A stretch of DNA of 64,000 bases from Bacillota bacterium (GTDB taxonomy: Bacteria; Bacillota; Sulfobacillia; JAMCWA01), in contig JAMCWA010000039.1 in assembly GCA_023475165.1 (NCBI GenBank), forward strand, positions 1 to 64,000. The letters run 5' to 3'. Both the position numbers and the translations under genes were made by a program. The notes below the pieces were generated by a model. It saw only the letters and a list, made by a program, of their open reading frames with translations. It did no database searches and was not told the DNA's origin. Below are positions 52,888 through 62,270 of this stretch, in pieces. Position 1 is the stretch's first letter. Each line of letters starts with the position of its first letter.

Positions 52888-54473
52888 GCCCTTCCCCTGT
52901 CACGGCGACTGGTCCCGTAAGGATGAAAACCGCTGCCGGCCCCTTGTCCGCCGGGCGGCTGGCTGCGGGGCACGCGGAAGAGGATGTCAAAGAAGCCTCC
53001 GCGGGCGTGGGGAACCAAGGGAGTCAGATAATAGACCCCGAAGGACTTCAATTGGTTCAAATAAAGCAGTAAGAGGATGGTGGTCATGATTATTCCGAAA
53101 AAACAAAAAATTTCTCCGGCTAAGACAAAAAGCAGGCGGAGAAGGGAGAAACAGTAGGCGAGATCATTGGAAGGGATCATAAAGGTGGTAATGGCGGTAA
53201 AGGTGACGATCATGATCAGGGCGGGCGAAGCCAGCTGGGACCGGATGGCGGCCTCCCCAATGACCAGAGCCCCGACGATGCTCACCGCCTGCCCGACGGG
53301 ACGCGGCATGCGCACGCCAGCCTCCCGCAATGCTTCGAAAACCAGCCCCATGAAAATTATCTCCAGGGTGATCGGGAAAGGGACGCCTTCTTCCGCCGCC
53401 GCGATGCTGGTGAGGAGCTCCCCCGGTAAAAGCTCCTGGCGGTAAATGGTGATGACCACATAGAGGGCTGGCAGGTAGAGGGATAATGAAGCGCCAAAAA
53501 AGCGCAGCCAGCGCAAAAAGTTCCCGGTCCAGGGCGAGACATAGTATTCCTCCGGGCTCTGCATGAAGTCGAAGAAAAGGGCCGGGACAGTCAAAACGAA
53601 AGGGGTTCCTTCGACCAAGATGGCCACCCGGCCTTCCAGCAAGCGAGCCGCCACCACGTCGGGACGTTGGGTATTGAAGACGGTGGGGAAGAGACCCCAG
53701 GGCCGGTCGCTGATGAAATCTTCGATGAAGCGGCTCTCCAGGACCCCGTCGATAGTCACCCCGGCCAGGCGTCGCCGCACCTCCTGAATCAGGTCTTCCG
53801 GGGCCAATCCTTTCAGATAAGCGATGACCACCTCGGTCTGGCTGTAATGCCCAAGACGGACCGTCTCCAAACGCAAAAGTGGCGTGCGCAAGCGGCGCCG
53901 TAAAAGGGAGGTATTGGTGCGCAGGGTTTCGGTAAACCCCTCTTTAGAACCACGGACAACGGCCTCTGTGTCCGGTTCGTGAACGCCACGATCGGGCCAG
54001 CTTTGCGTTCCCAGCAAAAGGGCCTCCGCAGTCCCGTTCACCATTAGAATGGTATTACCGGAGAGGAGGGCCTGCACGGTCTCGCCGTAAGTACCGGCCA
54101 GTTGAGTAGAAACAGAACCCAGAAAGTGGCGTTGCCACATAGTCAGGACTTCTTTGGGATTGCCCGGCCGATCCTCCGTTCGAATGGCCCCCACAGTTAA
54201 TGGGAAAAAAATGGCCTCATTGACCAAGGTGACGTTGACCAGACCGTCCATATAGATGGCCAGGACGGCAGTGGCAACTGGCTTCGTGACCTCTAGCTCG
54301 CGGTAAACAACGTCGGCGCTATCCCCTAGGAGATCTTTAAGGCGGGACCGGTTGACTGTCAAGTCCGGGGAGAGCCTTTCCTGGGGAGCGGCAGCGGCTT
54401 GGTCGGGGGTTTGTCTTTTTGGATTGGCTTTACCTTTTGTAAAAACTCGACGGATCCGGTGCCAGAAAGCCAT
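52884..54473 (-). CDS. GerAA-type spore germination receptor A subunit
   Basis: A 529-residue GerA-family protein. A soluble N-terminal half (TVNRSRLKDLLGDSADVVYR, then VNVTLVNEAIFFPLTVGAIR) precedes a membrane half with about five helices. Family segments include GTPFVLTVPALFFDFMQSPE, EYYVSPWTGNFLRWLRF and LEIIFMGLVFEALREAGVRM. It partners the B and C subunits encoded next in the operon to sense germinants. The ATG at 54473 has AAGAAGGG upstream. No confident SigG promoter was found upstream. The presence of this operon argues for an endospore former. Confidence 0.93.
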   Translation of the reverse strand: MAFWHRIRRVFTKGKANPKRQTPDQAAAAPQERLSPDLTVNRSRLKDLLGDSADVVYRELEVTKPVATAVLAIYMDGLVNVTLVNEAIFFPLTVGAIRTEDRPGNPKEVLTMWQRHFLGSVSTQLAGTYGETVQALLSGNTILMVNGTAEALLLGTQSWPDRGVHEPDTEAVVRGSKEGFTETLRTNTSLLRRRLRTPLLRLETVRLGHYSQTEVVIAYLKGLAPEDLIQEVRRRLAGVTIDGVLESRFIEDFISDRPWGLFPTVFNTQRPDVVAARLLEGRVAILVEGTPFVLTVPALFFDFMQSPEEYYVSPWTGNFLRWLRFFGASLSLYLPALYVVITIYRQELLPGELLTSIAAAEEGVPFPITLEIIFMGLVFEALREAGVRMPRPVGQAVSIVGALVIGEAAIRSQLASPALIMIVTFTAITTFMIPSNDLAYCFSLLRLLFVLAGEIFCFFGIIMTTILLLLYLNQLKSFGVYYLTPLVPHARGGFFDILFRVPRSQPPGGQGAGSGFHPYGTSRRDRGRA

Positions 54474-54672
54474 CGTTGCCCTTCTTTTCCATAAAAGGTG
54501 CTCACTTTAGTTATATCCATATCCTTAAAGAAGATGTAGCCAATCTCTATGGGCGAAGGCCCGGATAACCTTGCTCCTCTTGGAGAATGCGCCGAGGTCC
54601 CGTTATTGTAACCGGCTTCAGGCGGTGGCGTGCCCCCCTGGCGGAGGCGGGCGGGAGCCCGCCTGACACGCC

Positions 54673-54701
54673 GATGGGCATTTTTCAGCGGTCTCCTAGG
54701 G
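54673..54701 (+). repeat. Solo half of the palindromic element upstream of the ArsB/NhaD gene
   Basis: The core is CGATGGGCATTTTTCAGCGG followed by TCTCCTAGG, matching the copies at 9445, 10277 and 24684. A GC-rich inverted stretch (GGCGGGCGGGAGCCCGCC) directly precedes it. Confidence 0.75.
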
Positions 54702-54726
54702 AGGGGGACAGGTTCCTCCTCTTCTC

Positions 54727-54755
54727 TTTACAATACTGGCGATTCGTGCTAAATT
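54727..54755 (+). promoter_or_regulatory. Candidate SigA promoter of the ArsB/NhaD-type gene
   Basis: -35 TTTACA (54727-54732), a 17-nt spacer, and -10 TAAATT (54750-54755), about 60 nt before the start codon. The rest of 54474-54816 contains only the repeat end at 54673. Confidence 0.55.
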
Positions 54756-54816
54756 ATTAAAGTTAGTAGTAAGTGGTAAGAGCCCCCCATACCTCAATAA
54801 GGAGGCAGGCAGCCTG

Positions 54817-56145
54817 ATGGACAAAATCATCACCGTCGGCATCTTCCTTGTCACCTACATCCTCATTGCCAGTGAAAAGCTTCCCCGGCACATCGTGGCC
54901 CTGGCCGGGGCTCTCATCCTGGTCACCACAGGCATTGTCCGGTTGGATGAAGCCATGACCTATGTCAGCTGGGAAACCATCGGCCTCCTTTTCGGGATGT
55001 TCATCCTCATCGTCGTTCTGGCTGAGGCCGGCTTTTTTAACTGGCTGGCCTTGGAGGTGGCCGAACGAGTCAACTTTGACTTGAAGAAGATCTTCATCCT
55101 TTTTCCGCTGCTGGCTGGGCTCCTCTCCACCTTCATGGATAGCATTACCGTCCTCCTCTTCCTGGCTACGCTGACCTACTACGTCGCCCGGACCTTCAAG
55201 ATTGATCCCGTTCCCCTGGTGATCGCCGAGGTTTGTGCCGCCAACACCGGCGGGGCGGCCACGCTGGTCGGGGACCCGCCCAACGTCATCCTGGGAACGA
55301 TGCTGGGCTTCGGCTTTAACGACTTTGTCCGGAATACCGGCCCCATCGCCATGATCTCCATGGTTGTGATCATCGCCTATGCCTTCTGGCAGAACCGCAA
55401 GATGCTGGCCCAGACCCCCAAAGTGACCAAGGAGCTTCTGGAGCGGGAGGGTCTGAAGAAGGAGATCAAGAGCCAAAAGCTGCTCTGGCATGGATTGGGC
55501 GGAATGGTTGTCGCCGTCTTTCTTTTGGTCACCCACCGGGAGCTGAGCGAGCTCTTGCACATCGATATTTCCGCCGCCTCGGCTTCTCTGTTTCCAGCCT
55601 TGTTTGTCCTGGCTATGGTGGGCAGGGAAGCGGAAGAATTGCTCAAGTCTTCCGGAGGGGAAACGAATCTATTGAAAAAGATTGACTCAGAAAGCCTGCT
55701 CTTTTTCATCGGGCTCTTCATCGTGGTCGGGGGTCTGGAAAAAACGGGCGTCATCGATTTAATGGCTAAAGGTATGGTGGAGGCCGCCGGCGGGAACCAC
55801 GTGGCCTTGCTCTTGATCCTTTTGTGGGCCGGCGGGATAGCCAGCGCCGTCGTCGACAATGTTCCCCTGGCCTTGACTATGGCCTATGTGCTTAAGGATA
55901 TTGATAAGATGGGTACGGGACCGGCCCTCGGGCTCATGGTTTGGGCCTTGTCCCTGGGGGTAGACATGGGTGGCAACGGCACCCCCGTAGGCGCCTCCGC
56001 CAACGTGGTGGCCTACAGCACCATGGAGCGTCATGAGGTGAAGATAGGCTGGGTCCGCTGGATGAAGCTGGCCATTCCGCCCACCTTCCTGGCGATGCTG
56101 GTGAGCTCCCTTCTGATTGCCCTGAAATATTATTACCATTTCTAG
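54817..56145 (+). CDS. ArsB/NhaD-family ion transporter
   Basis: A membrane transporter of 442 residues with about 11 or 12 helices, of the ion-transporter superfamily that includes ArsB, NhaD and YbiR/CitMHS-like permeases. Conserved elements are LAGALILVTTGIVRLDEA, TGGAATLVGDPPNVILGTML in the first re-entrant half and GGNGTPVGASANVVAYS in the second. The ATG at 54817 has GGAGG about 14 nt upstream, which is long. It has no arsR, arsC or other diagnostic neighbour, so the substrate (Na+/H+, arsenite or an organic anion) is open. Confidence 0.87.
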   Translation: MDKIITVGIFLVTYILIASEKLPRHIVALAGALILVTTGIVRLDEAMTYVSWETIGLLFGMFILIVVLAEAGFFNWLALEVAERVNFDLKKIFILFPLLAGLLSTFMDSITVLLFLATLTYYVARTFKIDPVPLVIAEVCAANTGGAATLVGDPPNVILGTMLGFGFNDFVRNTGPIAMISMVVIIAYAFWQNRKMLAQTPKVTKELLEREGLKKEIKSQKLLWHGLGGMVVAVFLLVTHRELSELLHIDISAASASLFPALFVLAMVGREAEELLKSSGGETNLLKKIDSESLLFFIGLFIVVGGLEKTGVIDLMAKGMVEAAGGNHVALLLILLWAGGIASAVVDNVPLALTMAYVLKDIDKMGTGPALGLMVWALSLGVDMGGNGTPVGASANVVAYSTMERHEVKIGWVRWMKLAIPPTFLAMLVSSLLIALKYYYHF

Positions 56146-56286
56146 GAAGCTGCGGTTTGGGTGGGAAAACCGCCCGAGCGATTGTTGGCTCAAGACCGCT
56201 CAGGGGAGAATTGACCCGCCGGCGGGAGGGTTTCAACCGAAGGGGCGTTGCCGGAACAGGGCAATGCCCCTTACTTCGAAGAGAGG

Positions 56287-56316
56287 TTGTGCGAACGGTT
56301 CAGGGTAATATATAAT
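56287..56316 (+). promoter_or_regulatory. Candidate SigA promoter of the AOR gene
   Basis: -35 TTGTGC (56287-56292), an 18-nt spacer, and -10 TATAAT (56311-56316), about 80 nt before the AOR start codon. Confidence 0.65.
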
Positions 56317-56397
56317 AAAGGAAGATCTTCGTGAGACGAAGGAAGCCAGGAGGCTTCGCTGATTAACCGAAACTATTGGAGGCGGGAGGAACGGGCC

Positions 56398-58260
56398 ATG
56401 GGTAAGGGTTACACGGGACAAGTCCTGCGGGTGAACCTGAGTGACAGGAAGATTACTATTGAACATCCCGATGACGCTTTTTACCGGACCTACTTTGGTG
56501 GGCGGGGCTTAATCGCCTACTATCTCTACCGGGAGGTTCCGGGTAAGGCGGATCCCCTGGGGCCAGAAAACAAGTTGATCTTTGCCGGTGGCCCCCTGAC
56601 GGGATTACCACTGGCCGGGAGTGGCCGCAATAGCGTCGGAGCCAAATCACCTCTTACGGGGGCGTACGGCGATGCCGAAGCCGGCGGCTTTTGGGGGGCC
56701 GAGCTAAAGCGGGCTGGTTTTGACGCCGTCATCGTCGAGGGCCAGTCGTCGACTCCGGTCTATCTCTGGGTCCACGACGGAGAAGCCGAAATCCGTCCGG
56801 CCGGGCATCTCTGGGGACGGCTGACGGCCGAGGTGGAGAAAGCCATCAAAGAGGAACTGGGAGATTCCCACCTTCGCGTGAGTCAAATCGGCCCGGCGGG
56901 GGAAAAGCTGGTGCGCTTCGCCACGGTAGTCAATGATCTTACCCATTTTGCGGGAAGGTCTGGCCTGGGGGCGGTGATGGGTTCCAAGAAGTTGCGCGCC
57001 ATCGCCGTGCGCGGGCATCAGAACGTCGCCGTGGCGGAGCCGGAGAAGATCCGGGAGCTGGCGCGCTGGATGGGCGAGAACTACCAGCAACTGGTCGGCG
57101 GTCTCCAGGATACCGGTACGGCGGGTGGAGTCGTCAGCCTCTCGCTGTCGGGAGGCCTGCCGACGCGGAATTTCCAGCAGGGTTCCTTCGAAGGGGCGGA
57201 GAAGATCAGCGGACAGGCCATGCGCGATACGATTCTGGTGGACCGCGACAATTGCTATGCCTGTCCCATCCACTGTAAAAGGGTAGTGAAGGTAGAAGGA
57301 ACCTATGAAGTCGACCCGGTGTACGGCGGTCCGGAATATGAGACCGTGGCGGCCTTGGGCTCCAACTGCGGAATTGATGATCTAAAGGCGATTGCCAAGG
57401 GAAATGAACGCTGCGCCGCTCTGGGTATGGACACCATTTCCACCGGTGTGGCGATCAGTTTCGCCATGGAAGCCTTTGAGAAGGGAATCTTAACGCTGGA
57501 GGATACCGGTGGCCTTCCCCTGCGTTTCGGCGATACTACGGCCCTGTTGACCATGATTGAAAGGATTGGTGCGCGCGAAGGTTTGGGCGACCTCCTGGCG
57601 GAAGGAGCCAAACGGGCGGCGGAAAGAATCGGACGGGGGGCCGAAGAACTGGCCATTCACGTCAAGGGCCAGGAGGTCCCGATGCACGAGCCTCGTCTGA
57701 AGCACGCCCTGGGTGTGGGGTATGCCTTTTCTCCGACCGGGGCCGATCACGTTCATAACATCCATGACACCGCCTATACCAGGGAGGGGGCCAGCATGAG
57801 GGAAGCCAGGAGCCTGGGGATCTTACAGACCATGCCAGCCGACTACCTGGGGCCGGAGAAAGTCCGCCTCCTTTATTACGAGGTCAACTGGCGCCACTTC
57901 ATGAACCTGGCCGAGCTTTGTATCTTTGTTCCCTGGACCCGGGAACAGGTCCTGGAGCTGATGAAAGCGGCCACGGGCTGGAACACCACCACCTGGGAAC
58001 TGGCCAAAGCCGGGGAGAGGGCGATCAACCTGACCCGCGCCTTCAACCTGCGGGAAGGGTTCACTGAGCTGGACGATCGCATACCGCGGCGCTTCTTTAC
58101 GGCCTTTAAGGACGGCCCCTTGCAGGGTAAAGCCATCCCCGCCGAGGCCTTTGAGGCCGCCAGGCAACTCTACTACGACATGATGGGCTGGGATGAGGCG
58201 GGTCGTCCGACCGCCGCGAAGCTCCATGAACTGGGTTTGGGATGGCTTCTCGGGGAGTAA
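56398..58260 (+). CDS. aor: Aldehyde:ferredoxin oxidoreductase-family tungsten/molybdenum enzyme
   Basis: A 620-residue AOR-family protein that oxidises aldehydes to acids, or reduces acids, with ferredoxin, using a bis-pyranopterin tungsten cofactor. It shows the N-terminal GQVLRVNLSDRKITIE and YFGGRGLIAYYLYREV, the 4Fe-4S ligands CYACPIHC (about residue 290) with a distal Cys in NLAELCIFVPW (about 506), and a cofactor segment SPTGADHVHNIHD. The ATG at 56398 follows GGAGGCGGGAGGA. The modABC transporter and Moco riboswitch in this window fit its need for metal and cofactor. No MoaD-like or ferredoxin partner gene is adjacent. The exact aldehyde substrate is unknown. Confidence 0.93.
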   Translation: MGKGYTGQVLRVNLSDRKITIEHPDDAFYRTYFGGRGLIAYYLYREVPGKADPLGPENKLIFAGGPLTGLPLAGSGRNSVGAKSPLTGAYGDAEAGGFWGAELKRAGFDAVIVEGQSSTPVYLWVHDGEAEIRPAGHLWGRLTAEVEKAIKEELGDSHLRVSQIGPAGEKLVRFATVVNDLTHFAGRSGLGAVMGSKKLRAIAVRGHQNVAVAEPEKIRELARWMGENYQQLVGGLQDTGTAGGVVSLSLSGGLPTRNFQQGSFEGAEKISGQAMRDTILVDRDNCYACPIHCKRVVKVEGTYEVDPVYGGPEYETVAALGSNCGIDDLKAIAKGNERCAALGMDTISTGVAISFAMEAFEKGILTLEDTGGLPLRFGDTTALLTMIERIGAREGLGDLLAEGAKRAAERIGRGAEELAIHVKGQEVPMHEPRLKHALGVGYAFSPTGADHVHNIHDTAYTREGASMREARSLGILQTMPADYLGPEKVRLLYYEVNWRHFMNLAELCIFVPWTREQVLELMKAATGWNTTTWELAKAGERAINLTRAFNLREGFTELDDRIPRRFFTAFKDGPLQGKAIPAEAFEAARQLYYDMMGWDEAGRPTAAKLHELGLGWLLGE

Positions 58261-58356
58261 TGGCTTCAGCGCCGGGCGAGGAGCCCACCGATGTAAACCC
58301 TACCGGGGAAGTCCCAGGGCGAGACGGGTTAAAGGGGCTCCGTATCGAGGAGGTCG

Positions 58357-61300
58357 TTGAACAGAGAGCTAAGGGCAAGGAGTGGCTGGAAATACTCCGC
58401 GGTGCGGATGCCCAAACCGTGCCGAATAACGTCTATGGCGATGGTGGCGGTTCATCTCCGTGGCAGGGTGGTCGAGGAATACGGCTACGATTATACCACC
58501 GGCTGGCGCATCTGGAGCAAGGACCCCAACGGGTACACCACCCGTAACGAATACGACCGGCTCGGCCGGCTGATCAGGCAGACCTATCCCGATGGATTCG
58601 CCAAGTCATGGAGCTACGATGACCTAGCCAACACGGTCACGGCCACGGACGAGAACTCCAACCAAAAGCTCTACCGTTACGACGGCATCGGGCGGCTGAG
58701 CTCGGTGGCCGATCTCACCGGCAAGACCCAACTGGTCGCTCATGAGTACGATCCGGCTGGCTCTCGGGTGAAAAGCACCGACGCCAACGGAAATGTCACA
58801 AAGCTCGTCCGCGACGGGTTAGGCCGCTTGGTCAGGCGCGAAGAACGAGATCCGGCCAACCAACTCCTCGCCGCCACTGACGTGAACTATGACGAGGCCG
58901 CCGCCGCTTCTGATGGCCTCACATACCTTCGCATCGGGGTAAACCGCCGGGGTGATCAATACAGTCCGGACCAGCTCCAAAGCTACTACTTCAACCCGCC
59001 TGGTCAATTGGCTCGGGAGAGCCGGGCCCACGGGGGTTCCGAGTACTGGAAGCTATACACTTACAACTACGCCGGCAATCTGACATCGGAGACGGACTAT
59101 CAGGGAAAGGTCACGGGCTACGAAGTCGACTATCTGGGCCGCACCAAATCGGTCAATTACCCCGACGGGGCGAGGACCCGCTTTGACTACGATTTGACCG
59201 GCCTGGTGGATGAGACCGACGCCAACGGCAACACCACATTCTACATCCGCGACTCCCTGGGCCGCGTTGTCCGGACGATCGCTCCCTTCGAGGCAGGCAG
59301 GTATGCTCAGACCAGGTTCCATTACGATCCCGCCGGGAACTTGACCCGAAGAGTTGACCCGGAAGGTAACGCAGTAGACTACCGCTACGATTCCCGACAC
59401 CGGTTGATCCGGGTGCAGGCCAGGCCGGATGCGGAGAGTCGTAGCATCGCACTTTATGACTACGACGGAGCCGGAAACCTCATCCGGTCGCGAACAGGAC
59501 TGGCCTCCGACGATGATCCGTCCCGAGGGGCAACCACCTACGCTTACGATTCCCGGAACCGCGTCACCATCATCACTGACCCCCTGGGTGCAATAACCCG
59601 TTTCGAGTACGACCCTAATGGGAACCTGGTTCGCAAGATCGACCGCCGTGGGATCGCGACCACGATGACCTATGACGGTCTGGACCGGCTGATCCTCCGC
59701 CGGGCCGGATCGGGCGACACCCTCGACGCAACCTGGTTTAAGTACGACTCGCTCGGGCAGCGGCTGGAGATGAGCGACAGCCATGGCAGTGGCACGTCCC
59801 GGTACAGGTACGACGACCTGGGGCGTCTCATCCGCGAGGAGACTTCGGGCGGCATCGAGCGGCGCTATGATTATGATGCTGACGGACGAAGGATCTCCTT
59901 TGAACTGTCTGAGCACGGCACCCGGCGTCAGGAAGTCACGTACGCGTATGACTCCCGCGGCCGTCTGACCGCAGTCACCAGCGCCGGAGAGACTGTCCGC
60001 TATGGTTATGATTTGCAGGGGAACAGGACCCGGATGGCGAATGAGGCCATTGGGATCCAGGAGACCTACCACTATAACCGGGCCAACTTCCTCACGGGGA
60101 TGGTCCGCCGGTTCGGTCCCGAAATCAGAGACATCTACGAATACCAGTACGACCTGGCCGGGAGGCAGATCGAAAAGCGCGAATCCAACGGCCCCATCAA
60201 GTACGGGTATGACGGCATGGGGCGCCTGACGCGCATCGAGGAACCCTATGGCGAGCGAACGGAGTACCGCTATGACGCGGCCGGGAACCGCACCCGTCAA
60301 GTGGTCATCTCAGGCGGCAGGCCAACGATGACCCGCTACTCCTACGACCAGGCGGACCGACTTCTCCACGAGATCGAGACCTTCGGGGGAACGTCGACCG
60401 AGCGGACCTACCGGTACGATTCCGAAGGCAATCAGACCGAACTGATCGAGAAGTCCCGCGCAGGCTCGCCGGGTGTGTACTCCGCCACCACGTCATATGC
60501 CTACGACCCGTTGGGCCGCCTGTCAGAAGTGCGGAGGCCGGATGGTGTGACCGCCCGCTATCATTACAACGGCGACGGGCTGCGGGTCAAGAAGACCGTG
60601 AGCCGGAACAACGTCACTTTGGTTGGAGGTGCCCACCAGGCGCTCGGACCGGCGTTCAGCGAGGCGACGGATTTCCACTGGGATGGGCAGGAAGTGGTGC
60701 TGGAGACCGACGGGGACGGGTTTGTTACCGGGTTGAACCTTTATGGTCCAGGGATCATCTCTCGCACTGCCGGGAAGGAGAAGTACTACTACCTGAAGAA
60801 CCCTCACGGGGACGTGGAAGCCCTGGTCGACTCCGGGCGCCGGGTAGTGGCGACGTACGGCTACCAGGCGTTTGGGACGGCCAAGGGCGATGCTGCGTAT
60901 GACCACGGCGAGCGGATGCCGATTGGGCAGACGAACCTTCGGAATCCCTTCCGGTACACGGGGCAGTACTTCGATGAGGAGACGGGGCTTTACTACCTGC
61001 GGGCGAGGTATTACAATTCTGCTGCGGGGAGGTTTATATCGGAGGATACCTACAGGGGCAATGTGACCGACCTGCTTACTCTGAATTTGTACATTTATGC
61101 CGGGAACAGCCCTCTGATGTACTCCGACCCAAGCGGGCACTTCTTTAATCTTGCTACTGCTGCAATTGGGGCTGGAATTGGCGGCGGCGTCAATGTAATA
61201 TTTACGGCTATTGCCGACTATCTGGATGATAGGGAGTTTAGCCGGGAGTGGACTGAATACGCTGGTGCTTTTGCGGAGGGTGCCATCGGTGGAGCAGCGG

Positions 61301-61815
61301 CGGGGATCACCCTTGGAGGTTCCCTTGCAGCCTCTCTAGCCTTGGACGTGGGCGTCGGAGCGGCATTCTCTGCAGCGGGTAATGCCACAGAACAACTAAT
61401 TACCCAAGACGAAGTGGACTTTGCAGAGGTTGGCTTTTCAGCCCTTGGTGGTGGTATAGGTGCCGGAGTTGGACGAGCTTTGGCAGGACTTGGGGAGGAT
61501 ATTGTCAAGGGCGCGGGGAAGGTTCAAGCACCCCAAAAGGTTATTGGACATTATCCTGAATATGTTGAAATGTCAGGTAAGCTTGGGACAAAGCCATTTT
61601 CGATACCTGATAATATCTGGAGTAAGATGACCCCTTCAGAACAATGGGCAGCAAATCAAAAGTTCTTAGATCGTACAATAGCAAAGGGGTCAGAGTTTAA
61701 CTTAGCAACCCCGATAGATAAGGTTCGACCAGGTAGTTTTCTACAAAAAGAAATTGAGTACTTGACTTCGCAAGGTTATAAACTGAGTAGCGATGGCACA
61801 AAACTGGTGAAGTAA
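58357..61815 (+). CDS. Rhs/YD-repeat polymorphic toxin (apparently 5'-truncated)
   Basis: About 950 residues of YD repeats of the pattern (Y/F)-x-YD-x2-G-x-(L/R) lead into the Rhs core end, NPFRYTGQYFDEETGLYYLR, ARYYNSAAGRFISEDT and LYIYAGNSPLMYSDPSG. After the core come a glycine/alanine-rich hydrophobic stretch (about residues 930-1050) and a variable tip of about 90 residues starting near GHYPEYVEMSGKLG, with NQKFLDRTIAKGSEF, as expected for a toxin domain. The reading frame opens only at 58333. There is no signal peptide, PAAR or N-terminal domain, and the best start is a poor TTG, so the 5' part seems lost. The tip is visibly AT-richer than the core. Confidence 0.85.
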   Translation: MNRELRARSGWKYSAVRMPKPCRITSMAMVAVHLRGRVVEEYGYDYTTGWRIWSKDPNGYTTRNEYDRLGRLIRQTYPDGFAKSWSYDDLANTVTATDENSNQKLYRYDGIGRLSSVADLTGKTQLVAHEYDPAGSRVKSTDANGNVTKLVRDGLGRLVRREERDPANQLLAATDVNYDEAAAASDGLTYLRIGVNRRGDQYSPDQLQSYYFNPPGQLARESRAHGGSEYWKLYTYNYAGNLTSETDYQGKVTGYEVDYLGRTKSVNYPDGARTRFDYDLTGLVDETDANGNTTFYIRDSLGRVVRTIAPFEAGRYAQTRFHYDPAGNLTRRVDPEGNAVDYRYDSRHRLIRVQARPDAESRSIALYDYDGAGNLIRSRTGLASDDDPSRGATTYAYDSRNRVTIITDPLGAITRFEYDPNGNLVRKIDRRGIATTMTYDGLDRLILRRAGSGDTLDATWFKYDSLGQRLEMSDSHGSGTSRYRYDDLGRLIREETSGGIERRYDYDADGRRISFELSEHGTRRQEVTYAYDSRGRLTAVTSAGETVRYGYDLQGNRTRMANEAIGIQETYHYNRANFLTGMVRRFGPEIRDIYEYQYDLAGRQIEKRESNGPIKYGYDGMGRLTRIEEPYGERTEYRYDAAGNRTRQVVISGGRPTMTRYSYDQADRLLHEIETFGGTSTERTYRYDSEGNQTELIEKSRAGSPGVYSATTSYAYDPLGRLSEVRRPDGVTARYHYNGDGLRVKKTVSRNNVTLVGGAHQALGPAFSEATDFHWDGQEVVLETDGDGFVTGLNLYGPGIISRTAGKEKYYYLKNPHGDVEALVDSGRRVVATYGYQAFGTAKGDAAYDHGERMPIGQTNLRNPFRYTGQYFDEETGLYYLRARYYNSAAGRFISEDTYRGNVTDLLTLNLYIYAGNSPLMYSDPSGHFFNLATAAIGAGIGGGVNVIFTAIADYLDDREFSREWTEYAGAFAEGAIGGAAAGITLGGSLAASLALDVGVGAAFSAAGNATEQLITQDEVDFAEVGFSALGGGIGAGVGRALAGLGEDIVKGAGKVQAPQKVIGHYPEYVEMSGKLGTKPFSIPDNIWSKMTPSEQWAANQKFLDRTIAKGSEFNLATPIDKVRPGSFLQKEIEYLTSQGYKLSSDGTKLVK

Positions 61816-61827
61816 GGGGGCGTAACA

Positions 61828-62235
61828 ATGAATGTTGAAGATATGGTTAAAAATGCTCTAAATGTACTGACAAGTGGTGGTATCTTTCATATTGACCGAA
61901 TAGATTATGACGAGAAGAATTTTGGTAATATTTATGTTGTGCTTAGCTCAAATAATCAAGTCGATATCCGCTTTATTAAAGACAGGGGAGCTTTTTGGTG
62001 CGAAGTAGGTCAAGCCGGAGAATGGTACTTTATTGAGGATGTATTTACTTTCATTGGCGTTACTGTTGTGAACAAGAGCAACGATTTAATTGATTTCATA
62101 GCGGAAATGGCAACTTTGATAAAAAGGAACATGCCTCAAATTTTCCAAGCGTTTAATACAAAGAATTCTAAAGATACACAAATCAAGATTAAGGCATTAG
62201 CAACAAAAAGGGCAATGGGGATGTTTAAACAATAA
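61828..62235 (+). CDS. Putative immunity protein for the Rhs toxin tip
   Basis: A small acidic cytosolic protein of 135 residues (MNVEDMVKNALNVLTSGG...) with alternating strand and helix segments, no signal peptide and no membrane helix. The ATG at 61828 has AAGGGGGCG directly upstream and lies 12 nt after the Rhs stop, the usual place for a cognate immunity gene. Its AT-rich composition matches the toxin tip and not the surrounding genes. I do not recognise a named immunity family; the role is inferred from position. Confidence 0.65.
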   Translation: MNVEDMVKNALNVLTSGGIFHIDRIDYDEKNFGNIYVVLSSNNQVDIRFIKDRGAFWCEVGQAGEWYFIEDVFTFIGVTVVNKSNDLIDFIAEMATLIKRNMPQIFQAFNTKNSKDTQIKIKALATKRAMGMFKQ

Positions 62236-62244
62236 TTTGTAAAC

Positions 62245-62270
62245 CATAGGGGTCAGCAATGACCCCTATG
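62245..62270 (+). terminator. Hairpin after the immunity gene
   Basis: CATAGGGGTCA-gcaa-TGACCCCTATG, a perfect 11-bp stem 9 nt after the stop. The following AAATTCTTG is only weakly T-rich, so termination efficiency is uncertain. Confidence 0.6.

Noticed and set aside
54474-54560. SigG-type promoter before gerAA
   Set aside because: GATATAACTA vaguely resembles a -10, but no -35 lies at the right distance.
59053-60300. 415-codon minus-strand frame inside the Rhs gene
   Set aside because: An antisense shadow of the regular YD repeats; no independent support.
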